Shown here in pieces: positions 54,371 through 64,000 of a stretch of 64,000 bases of DNA. Location of the stretch: assembly GCA_019054805.1 (NCBI GenBank), contig JAHQIY010000019.1, positions 1,208,001 through 1,272,000 on the forward strand. Reading direction: 5' to 3'. The notes under the pieces were generated by a model. That model searched no databases. It was not told the DNA's origin and saw only the letters and a program-made list of their open reading frames with translations. Position numbers and translations under genes: made by a program. Positions within the stretch are counted from its first letter, which is position 1, and the number at the start of each line of letters is the position of its first letter. The stretch is from Brachionus manjavacas (taxonomy: Eukaryota > Rotifera > Eurotatoria > Ploima > Brachionidae).

Positions 54371-57055
54371 TACGCGTTTCGACCAAAATCATCAGATCAT
54401 CTGATCATCAGAATCTAAGATCTGAAAAAAAATAAAACTTTATTTTTAATTTTACAGATAATTTAAAAACTGAACTTAGAAAAATATTTAATGTACCTCT
54501 TAAATTTATACTATGGTTCAAATAGTTAAATGCTAAATTAAATGAAAATAATTTTTTCATTTTAAAATTTTAGAATTTTTTTTAAAACAAAATAATCATT
54601 TTTGCATAAATTATAACACGATAAATTTAGAAAAACCCTTTATTGAATTTTTTTAATTAATCCAAAATTACTATATCATAAAAAAATACTAAAAAATCTC
54701 AAAAATTTAATACGAAAAAATTGATGCGATTTATTAAAAAATAATTTAGAAATTTCATTCATTAAAATTATATTGCACGCATATTTATTTTTTTAATTTA
54801 TTTTCAATCTAAGCCAATTCTGGTAATAATGAATTAAAAAAAAAATTAATTTAATAAAAAAATTTATAATAATAATAAATTGGACGTATAATTTAATTAA
54901 AAATCAAAATTTAGAAAACAAAAAAACTGAAAATACGTTTTTTTTTAATAAAATTCAACAAAATTAAAATAAATCGTAAAACTTTTTATAAAATGAAATA
55001 TATTTTTTTCAATAGCTACTGACTTAACTTTAAATCTTATATTTAAAACATTAAGGGTTAGGCCATGGGTTGGGTAATTGAGCTATTTCTGAGAACTCTG
55101 GATTTAGTGGCTCAATATTCAAAAAAATAAATAATTAACTTTGTTGTTTTTTGATAAAGCACTTTTAGATTTCAAAATTAAAATAAAAAAACAAAAAGAA
55201 AATCTATTTAATTAAATTTTTATTGAGTATGATATAATAAAAATAAAATCAGCTCAAATACAAAAAAGGAATTTAAATAAATAAATAATAAAAGTGAAAT
55301 AACATCTGAAAGTCCAAATTTAAAAAGTTTTGAATAAATAAAAAAATTCACTGTTTAAATTTTTCTTTTAATTTTCTCAATTTTAGTTTGTTTTTATTTT
55401 ATTTAATATAAATAAATAAAATTATACCTTAAATCAGTATTTTTATTTATTAATACATGAAAATAACAAAGGTAATAATTAAGTGTCTAAAAAATGACCG
55501 CTTTAGTCTTATCAATAAAAAAAGTAAACATTTACAGCTACGAAACTATACGGCTTGATCGCAAGATGGAGGTGTGCATTTTTATTCACAAAAGTATTAA
55601 GTATTATCAATTTAGCTTAGATCCGAGTGAGAAAACTCTAAAAATTAAATTCACTGACCAGCTGCTCAATCGAGAAGACCTCTTTCCAGTCAACTTTCAT
55701 AAAAAACCAGGTTTAAGTGGAATTGATCCAAAACTGCCATCAAGCAAAGCTCAAATTTGTAAAAATATTCTCTCATTTGGTGATCTAAATGCTCACAGTA
55801 GTCTTTGGTTTAGTAAAAAGGTGACTGCTATCCGAGTACGACTTTAGACTTTAGTCTTTGGCGGGACATATGTATCATTTGTATCCTTTTTTTATCTTTT
55901 TCTTTGTAAGGAGAATTTATTATTTTTTGTGTCGTTTGGTCCTTTATTTATTTTTGCGAAGAAAATTTTATATTCGAAGAAGCATACGACGTCTTCAGCT
56001 TTATCGTTTCTAGAATGAATAAGACACAAAAGGACACAAAAGAATATTTAAAACCTCATTGTCTCCAATTTTAATTTTTATCGAATTTTTCATTAAATTT
56101 CAAAAACTATTTTTGCTTATTTTTTTTAAATTGTTTTCTTTACTTTTTTATATAGAAGAATGATTATACCTAAAAGATGAATTAATTTTACTGATTTTAC
56201 TTAGTTCTAAAGCATAGATTCGCATCGAATTTCTAAAATAATTAAAAAAAAATTTATTTCAATTAAAACTTAGCTTCAATCAAATACCTTTTATTTATTT
56301 TTTTTTTTAATACAACTGCTTTTTTAAAAGAATTTGGGTCAATTTGGATAGAAATTCAAATAATGAAAAATATTAAAACTAACTATAGTTATTTTAAAAA
56401 ATTTAGCTCCAAGGTTTAATTAACCAAGTTGAAAAAATTATAAACTTTTTTTTCTTTAGTCCTTAGCGAAGTTTCTTTCTCTATTACAAAAATACTAAAT
56501 GTCACATTAAATTAATTTAATTTCTTCTATTGAAAATAAAAATCAAGAAAAAAACATAAAACTTTTTAATTTATTTTTTTTAAGTAAATGATTTTTATTG
56601 ATAGAAAAGATTCTTCCAGGATCTGATTTTTTAATATGTTCATCGCATTTGGCAATCCATTAGCGGGGTCCGCAGGGTCTTAAAGTAATCATATTCAAAA
56701 ATTTAGGTAATTTTTAAGTTTACCAATACTGTTATTAAATTTTTTTATGTCAACCTAAACAGTTATGAGTATTTTGATTTCATTTCTTTTTGAAAATTTT
56801 AGGCGCCATATTTCTTGAATTAATTTTAATTTAAATAAAATAATTATATATTCTGAATCACATCATCGAGATCTACAAGAAACACCCAACTTTCATTTAG
56901 AATTTTTATCCAAATTGTCCCAAATCCTTTAAATTAGACTAAAAATGTAATTTAAATTCAAAAATAACTTTTAAAAATACTAAAAAAACTTTTTTTCTTT
57001 TTATAATTATCACTTTTTAAATAAACTGAAGAAGGCCATTTGATCGAAACGCGTC
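54371..57055. repeat. Inverted ACGCGTTTCGA motifs about 2.7 kb apart
   Basis: ACGCGTTTCGACCAAAA at 54372-54388 has its near-complement TTTGATCGAAACGCGT at 57039-57054. Read outward-in, each is preceded by a CTGATGA or CTGAAGA word, giving CTGATGA...GAAACGCGT, reminiscent of a hammerhead ribozyme core. Stem pairing is imperfect, so this is only suggestive. A LINE endonuclease remnant and AT-rich sequence lie between. Confidence 0.4.
55494..55846 (+). pseudogene. LINE endonuclease remnant
   Basis: A 117-codon frame whose end reads LSFGDLNAHSSLWFS, the endonuclease GD-N-AH motif, preceded by EVCIFIHKSIKYYQF, equivalent to the GGV-IFI segment. The rest of the element is not found. Not assigned to LINE-A, B or C. 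Confidence 0.55.
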
Positions 57056-57379
57056 TCAAAAATTTAATTAGAATCAATTTATTTAATAAAGTTTAAGTCT
57101 CATGGACAAATTAAATAAGATTTTTATTAATAAAAACGAATAAATTTTAATAGATTAATTAAATTTTACAATTAGGTAAAAAATTTAGTTTGTTATTTAG
57201 ATAAAAATGACCAACATTATTTAACATACAAAATTCGATTAAGCAAAAATAATATTGTTACATTCAAAGCTCCATTAAATTAAATTCATATCAATTAAAT
57301 AACACTAAATTATAGATCCTATTCAGGGGAATTTATCTGAGTCTAACCTTCTACTTTTGACAGATAACAAATGGTTTAT
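55860..57379. other. AT-rich intergenic
   Basis: TCCTTTTGTGT/ACACAAAAGGACAC words at about 55880-56035 resemble those at 28620-29530. No gene seen. Confidence 0.5.
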
Positions 57380-57650
57380 TATCTTTTCTTAAGTATTCAC
57401 TAGCCTTCGTCGACACCGAGAAAGCTCTGAGTGTAACTTTTTTAATTAATCTGAAGTCCACTAACCACATTCGAACACAAGCCAACAGAGCAACGATCCT
57501 TGGTCAGCTAAATCGGACCTTCAGACACTGGACCATTGAAATATGCAGAATCCTCTATTGTGCTTTCGTAAGGCTCTATTTAGAATACGTCAATCAATTC
57601 AAGAATCGCTATGATGCCTTCATAACCGGCCACCAAGTTTTTACCACATA
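57380..57650 (+). pseudogene. LINE RT C-terminal remnant
   Basis: LSVTFLINLKSTNHIRTQAN then LGQLNRTFRHWT and YCAFVRLYLEY. This matches the thumb/C-terminal block (LGV...L-W-H...A...LG-R-F...VRP-LEY) of CR1/Jockey RT. No other blocks adjoin it. Confidence 0.6.
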
Positions 57651-58234
57651 ACTTTTTTTATTTTACAAACAATTTCTCTATTTAACCCTCTCAGTTTATT
57701 TTAATTTCCTTCTTACTTTTGTACTGTAAAAAATGACTATTGACTCTAAAAACTTATGCGTTCTTCTATCTCTGTAATTGTTTCCCTGCTACCATCCGCA
57801 AGCTTGCTTTCCGAAGCTTTCTTTTTGTTATTATTTTTCAAATGATTTTTTTTTAATTATTTATTGAAATTTTTTTAACAAATAATAATTTATGCTTGTA
57901 ATAAATATGTTTAGTTTAATCCAAATTTAGCACTTTATTTTCAAGGTTTTATTTTGGTAAATAAATCCCAAGTGAGGCATAAAATCGCCTTATTAAAATA
58001 TTTTTTCGTTTATTCAACTCTTTCAAACTCTTTCCATCAATAGAGATTATATCTAAAGATTGATAGAGAGAACTGTTTGTATGAGAAAGCTTTAGTTTCG
58101 GGTCTCATTAGATTTGGTTTGTATTCAACACTATTTAGAGAGTAAAAACTCTTTTCTACTTTCTTCATCTTATTTTCCACAAAATCATTTGCTGATTTCT
58201 TTATTTCCAATAGATAGGATTTGTACTTTTTTTT

Positions 58235-58400
58235 TCAAAAAAGATTGATGCCGATTTGGAGGCATTTGATTTAGTTTTCCACTATTTAGCATATTTTTCG
58301 CAAGTTCTAATCAACATTTGAATGTGTTTTTTTCCGAGGGTGGTAATAAGACTATATCGCGGCATTAAGCAAGAATGAGCAAATTTAACTTGCCAATCGT
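58235..58400 (+). pseudogene. Possible LINE RT fragment
   Basis: DADLEAFDLVFHYL and, 25 codons on in another frame, RLYRGIKQE resemble RT blocks (AFD-V-H; G-KQG). Very short and weak. Confidence 0.3.
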
Positions 58401-59091
58401 TGCACCTACTTTCAAATCAGTACATAGGGAAAACATTTGATCCATGTGTAATTTTCCTGCTTGTTTAACCCCTTCATTTATTGGAAACGGAGTACATTTT
58501 GCTTCACCACCTTTTAAATTTACTTTTTATTCAAATAAAAAATTCTAAAAAAAAAACCCTAATATTTAATCTTTATTTAAAACAAAAAAAAAATCTTGTG
58601 AAGACTCGAATAAGCCAACACTGTCGTTTCGATTATGTATAAAATTCGATTGTACACAAGACCGAAAAGTTTTTCATCAAATAACCAAAACTAAGTGTTC
58701 TTAAGTGTTCGGCCCAACAAATCCGAGTAGAAACAAAACAGATTGCTTATGTCCTTAGTGAATGAGAAGAGAGCAAAACTTTGTCGACATAACAACCTAT
58801 CCGGGTTTATTTGTGAACGTTGTTCTGTCATGAATGCTCGAAGACAAGCTTTATCTGTTCGAGAGTTGGCTAATAACTCCACTTACATAATTTATCATAA
58901 ATTAGAATAATTGCACAAAAACTTGAAAATCTCTGTGAAAACATCTAATTAAGCAAAATTTCTCTACAAAGAAAATTATAATAAGGAACGAATGTTTATA
59001 TGAGTGTAAAACATAGGAAAAACTAAAGCCCAACATAAAGCTCTACTGTCACTTAGATTGTATTCAAATATCGCCCGATTTCTTTGATCTA

Positions 59092-62000
59092 ATGCCGAAT
59101 ATAATGGACGGCTCGTCGACACTGGAAGGCCCAAGCGTTGCCGAAGAAGCATCTATCGATTCGAACACCTCGATGCAAACAAATCAGACAGCTTCGCCGC
59201 CTTCGAGCCAACAGCTCGGCTTTTGCTACTCATGCAATCGAAATTCGCTGATCGACACGGCCAACTTCAGCTGCGCGTCCTGCTCAAGCGGCTTTGTCGA
59301 GCTGCTGGTCGAAGAAAGCTCGAGGACACGCAGCCATCCGGCGCCTAGCTCGGACCAGGACTCTCTGTTCGAAAGACCCTACTTGAGACTGATCAATTTG
59401 GACCGGACCGAATCCACAAATCGACTCTCAAATTTATTCACCGGTCTGAATGAAAATCCGACCCTGGATCCGTTACACGGCACTGGATCGCGGGAGCATT
59501 TTTTCAGCCGATTTCGCTCGATCAGGGACCGAGGCCAAGCTGGCTTCAGATTCAGGAACCAGACGGAGGCCGAACACGACGACGAGAGCTCGCGGTCGTC
59601 CTCATCGTCGTCGCGGCGCCGATCGCGCAGCCCGCCCATTCTGGCCCGCTCCAGCTCACGTCCATTTTCGCGAACGCGCTTTCTCTCTCTACTTGACGAC
59701 GACAGCAATATGTTCATCGACTACGGCGCTGTTGTAATAACAACTGTAGTTTATTTAATTATATTTATGAAAAAGAGTAAAATTTATTTGTTTTTAAAAG
59801 CTTATTAATCAGCTGAGGAACCGCGGTGCCGCGCCAGCGTCTGAGTCACAGATTCAAAATTTGCCCGTGGTTCTTGTCGATCAAAAATTAGTTGGTAATT
59901 AATCACTTTTTTTTTTTTTTCATAATCTCAGTACAGAACTTAAATTTATTTCAAATTTTTTTGTGTGCAGAAATTTTTTTGTGTGGTGTCTTAGAGTTTC
60001 ATAAGGTCAAATTATTTGAACTGGAATTTCTACCAAAATTCACAAAATTAAATGCGAAATTTGAAAATTTATTTTTATTTTCACTAAGTTTCAAGGTTAA
60101 TCAACAGACTAATTTAGTTTTTAATTGTGAATTAAAAAAAATATATGACATTTTAATGTTTTCAAATTTTTACATTTTTTTTACAAAATCTGTTAAAAAC
60201 AAAATAAATTTTTTACACTGATCCCTTGATCACAAAGCAATAAATTTTTCTCGAGTAAAAATATCCCACTGTTTTTTCTCACTCGATTGTTTATGACATT
60301 GGTTCGATTAGATTCTCTCTGATCCTTAAATTTTAATTTTTATTATTATTTATTCATAAAATTACGTCAGATTCGGCGATGTTAAAAATTAAATAAAATA
60401 GAATACAAAAGAAGGTAGTTTTGTACTGTTTTTTTTTTTTTTTTTAAATTTACAATTCTTCAGAAATTAAAATGTAAAATAAATTTCTTTTTTATTTTAC
60501 ATAATTACCACAAAAGTTTCAAATTTAGATTAAATATTCTTAGAATGAGATTAACAAAAAGATTTTTTAGAAACAAGAACTAATAGCAGAAGAAATTAGG
60601 CACTCTGTTTATACTCAATTCAATCAACCCAAACGTTTTAAAACGCCATTTGACCTGTATCACGAAATTCACATAAACTCAATCTAAATTTTATTTATTT
60701 ACACCAAAAATTTTTTTTTTTTTTATCAATGATTTAATTTTGTAAAAAGCTCCCAAGCATGAGAGTTTAAACGAAGGCTATTGCCATTCGAACAAGAACC
60801 CTGGGTTTTCCCAAATCAATTTAAAAAAAAAAAAAAAGTTTGGGTATTTTTGAGTAATTATTTAAGTAGTTTAAATTATAACTAAAAGTTATTAAGACAT
60901 TTTTTAGCAATCGAACTTTAAGATATTAGTGTGAATTGTAATAAAAAAAATTCATAAGAACAAGATAGCATTTACTTTAAAATTAAAAGTTTTATTTCTA
61001 TTGTGAAATTTACTGTTTTTTGAAATAAAAAATATTAGAAGACTATAAAATAGGATAAATTTTGTTTTTAAGGTGTCAAAGGGTAAAAGTGCATTAGGTT
61101 TAATCTTTCGTCTTTACCCTTGTTTCTCCACATGTCATTCCCATTTCGATGAGCTCTTTCGTGATTGTTGGCCTCCATGTTACTGCTCTTCGCTCTACCT
61201 TAGGCCGCCCTTGACGTATCCATAGAAAGGCTCTGTTTCTTTCATTCTAAGTACATGCCCAAATTTTTAATGCATTGACTTAATGGCTCTAAATTTATTC
61301 ATGTGTATAGTTCAGCATTACAGATGAACAGTTTTTGAAAGTAAAAAAGTTAATTTTGGAGAATTCCTTGAAAGATAATAAAACTTTGATAATAAATCTT
61401 TTTTAGTATAAAGTACTCAAGAATTTATAAATTTTTAATTGACATGTGATTGTTTTTAAGATTTTTTTGATGAACTTTAACCGTTTTATAAATAAGATAA
61501 GTTTTTTAAGTATATTTTAATCTATATATCCAGACTTTAATTAGTTTTTTTTATTTTTAATTATAATATAACAAATAAATTTTAATAAAAACTAAGATAA
61601 CTAATTTGAAACCTATTTTTCCCAATTTAGAAGAAAAAAAAATATTCGCAAATATTTAATTCTAAAAGTTGACCGTTGAAAAAATGTAAAACTTGGATAT
61701 TTTACTTTTTGATTTATTAAATCTGAAGAACATTAGTTTGAAACAGATTAACATAAATAAATAAAATAAAACAGCATAACATTCAAATCTTTAGTTTATA
61801 ATAAGACTTGTTTCAATTTTTTTAAATAAATGACCGTAAAAAAACATTAAAAAAAACATCAAAAAATTAATTTTTTACTATAAAAAAATGCAAAATATTA
61901 AAAAATATTATGATATTTTTAAAAAGTTTTAAGAAAAGAACTCGGAACCAAAAACGGAAGTCGATTTCAAAAAATTAAATGTTAAAAATAGGAAAATGTT

Positions 62001-64000
62001 ATGCCAACAAATAGTCAGGCATTAAATCTATTTCAAAATTTCATATTTTTTTTATTCAAATAAGAAAGACTGTTTATTTAGGTTTTAAAAAAAATTTCAC
62101 ATTTGACATTATGTTTTTTAAAGCTTTTATTTTACTATTATTTACTCTGATAAAATTGAATCTTTCTAAAATTTAGGTTTTTTTTTTAAAATTCAAAACT
62201 GTTTAATTTTTTGGATATTTTTTAAAAATTTACCTTATTTTATGGGAAATCTTGTAAATTTATTTATTTTACATAAAAACAAAGAGCGGAGTTTTTTCAT
62301 TGTATCTTGCTTCTCTAGAAATAACTGAGTAATATCGGAGAGTTATCGTTCATTAAACCAACAGATTTTGCAATTATTCCATTTAAAATTTAAGTTTTTA
62401 AGAGTTTTGTAAATGAAAATAAAAACTAAAAAATGAAAAAAACTGATAAAAATTCTGATATTTTTTTGATTATGAGTTAAAAATTAAATCTTAGTAATGA
62501 ATGAAACATGGTGCAACATACGATTTTTTAAGGTAAATTGAAGTCAATGATCAAATGTAAATTTAAAAAAGGAATGTTAATCAATTTTTTAAACAAGACT
62601 TTATTAAACATCATTTCATTAATCTTAAATTAGAGAGAAAATCATATGAATTTTTATCTGAAGTAAAAATAAAATATTAATCAATTTTTTGAAATTTCTT
62701 AATACTAGATTTAATTTTGTTTTGCCGTATTATTTTAATAACATTATTTGAATAATATACTGTGGATTTTAAATTTGTCCTTAAAGTTTTTCAATAAAGA
62801 TTTTAGAAAAATCAATCAAGTTTTTTTTAGGAAAAAAAGATACGTTTTATTTTTTTTAAATAGAATAATAAATATCTAATATTTAGTTAAAAAAAAGTGA
62901 ATTTCATCATTTTTATCAAGATTTTAATCAATGTACTTCAAGTTGCCGATTTTTATAGTCTTATGATTTTTTTTTTTACAATTAGCTTGTGGCAACAAAA
63001 AAAAATTAAGTACGATCTAGATAAAACTCCTGAAATTTATGATTAATTTAACATTTTTCCTATGTTCAAACCGTTTATGATATATCATTTTTTAATTTTA
63101 AACAACTTTAAACTTACATGTTTGAAGTCAATGACATGCTATTAAAGAAATTTAAAATTAAGTGTTCGATTTAAAAAATCCGAATACTCGGTAAATTTTA
63201 AATGCCCTTAAAATCGAGAAATAACTTTAAAAAGTTTTTTAGTTTTAATTTTTTTAATAATTTTGTTTAATTTCAAAAAATAAGATGAAAGCTCACAGTG
63301 CGCTGTTTGCATGGATGATTTTACAGTTGATGAACAAGTAAAGAAATTACCTTGTAAACATCTATTTCACGATGTTTGTATTGCTACATGGTTAAAATTG
63401 GTAAGTTGAATTTTTTTTTTTTTTTTTTAACTCCTTTAAATAAAAATCAAGACCTGGGTAAAGAATTTGACTAATATTAATATTTAAAAAAACCCAACTG
63501 GGACTAGAAGAAAGATTTGGAAAAAAAAAATGGAAAAAAAATTGCAATATTTATTGTTCAATATCACCAAATGACTTAAATATTTATATTTTTTACTCTT
63601 AGTTTATTATACTTTATCTTTTAAATTTTTTTTCTATTTTTTTATTTTTTTTTATTTAACTTTATTTTATATTTTATTCTGAAGTAGCTTTAGCTCAGTA
63701 CAGATAATAAAATAAATAAATGAATAATTAAAAGTTAAATACCATTGTCTATCCATGCAAAATATGGTTCCAAGTTTCTAGAAATTTACCAACATAAATA
63801 AATTATTAGAGTTAAACGAAATCATGTCATAAAATATCCCATCGTGAATTTAACTATATTAAAAATTACTTGATAAATTTAAATTATTAATAAACAAAAA
63901 TTTATAATTTTTAATGAAATATTTCAAGAGTTTATTACAAAAAAATTTACTTTGTCTTTGAAGCATGCCACTTGTCCAGTCTGTCGCAGTAACATAAATG
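59092..64000 (+). CDS. RNF126: RNF126/RNF115-like RING-H2 E3 ubiquitin ligase (partial)
   Basis: Four exons seen: 59092-59745, 59801-59894, 63285-63400 and 63964 to the window end. The N-terminal zinc ribbon FCYSCNRNS...FSCASCSSGFVELL has cysteines at 45, 48, 61 and 64, the ubiquitin- and substrate-binding finger of RNF126/RNF115. A Ser/Arg-rich linker follows. Exons 1-2 join as DYGAVVITT-LINQLRNRGAAPA, equivalent to the linker before the RING; of two in-frame donors (59734, 59746) the second aligns better. The RING-H2 has QCAVC, then PCKHLFHDVC in exon 3 and CPVC in exon 4. RNF126 acts in cytosolic quality control with BAG6. Exon 1 is much richer in GC than the region. Intron 59895-63284 (3.4 kb) is AT-rich apart from an RTE fragment; the next intron carries a LINE-A tail. 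RNF115 is equally possible. Confidence 0.9.
61085..61300 (-). pseudogene. RTE-type LINE C-terminal remnant in RNF126 intron
   Basis: Minus strand, mixed frames: HVLRMKETEPFYGYV and RRPKVERRAVTW...ITKELIEMG. These match the closing block of RTE/BovB-type RT proteins (GHV-RM, GRPKxRW, DL-x-GM). GC-richer than the intron. Confidence 0.55.
63630..63725 (+). mobile_element. LINE-A 3' UTR tail in RNF126 intron
   Basis: TTTATTCTGAAGTAGCTTTA followed by GCTCAGTACAG and an AATAAATA-type tail match the LINE-A 3' terminus with a few changes. Only the UTR end is present. Confidence 0.75.

Noticed and set aside
60420..63280. RNF126 third intron searched for extra exons
   Set aside because: Only AT-rich sequence and an RTE remnant; the exon 2 to exon 3 phase already fits.

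Overview
The window is AT-rich DNA from an animal, most likely a small invertebrate with compact genes. The animal assignment rests on metazoan families seen here: caveolin, a DNMBP/Tuba-type scaffold, a p47phox-like PX-SH3-SH3 protein and TIPIN. Many introns are only about 35-60 bp with GT/AG ends. The very low GC and the dense mix of retrotransposons would fit a monogonont rotifer such as Brachionus, but that is inference; I cannot place the species from sequence alone.

Host genes in order. ANKZF1/Vms1 (1-3190, minus, 3' end outside the window). ABCF1 (5417-7801, plus, intronless). DNMBP/Tuba-like RhoGEF (14818-23072, plus, eight exons, one 4.2-kb intron filled with transposon remnants). 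A p47phox/NOXO1-like protein (33771-34927, minus, three exons) and TIPIN (35898-36680, plus, four exons), divergently arranged. Three caveolin paralogues (42348-42856 plus, 44598-45076 plus, 52305-52782 minus). An RNF126/RNF115-type RING E3 ligase (59092-64000, plus, 3' end outside the window). They form no operon; roles range over ribosome-associated quality control, translation, actin/membrane signalling, oxidase-type scaffolding, replication fork protection, caveolae and ubiquitination.

The rest is dominated by mobile elements, most of them decayed. 8.3-14.5 kb: a LINE 3' stub, a 3.2-kb element with about 430-bp inverted arms containing a smaller 939-bp DNA transposon, and a 2.68-kb pogo-type element with TA target duplication and a repeat-rich transposase tail. 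17.4-20.5 kb, inside the DNMBP intron: a MULE-like remnant and a compact Gag/RT/RNase H retroelement without visible integrase or recombinase. 23.1-28.3 kb: a Tc1-type HTH fragment and a LINE family (here LINE-A) with one near full-length copy and three 3' fragments elsewhere. 29.7-33.5 kb: palindromic-motif repeats, an RTE-type LINE whose endonuclease and RT blocks point in opposite directions, and a MITE. 37.2-41 kb: a second LINE (LINE-B) and a Tc1/mariner remnant. 45.5-50 kb: truncated LINE-A, a MITE with about 105-bp arms, and a LINE (LINE-C) whose RT frame is interrupted by only one stop. 51.4-58.4 kb: an inverted TGAC-rich region, a 350-bp foldback hairpin and eroded LINE pieces.

I saw no rRNA, tRNA or CRISPR array. 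The observations I rate highest are the compact RT/RNase H element with hairpins at its 3' end, the mosaic caveolin trio with a shared promoter box, the 3.2-kb palindrome, and the conserved 3' hairpin-plus-microsatellite ends of the LINE families.
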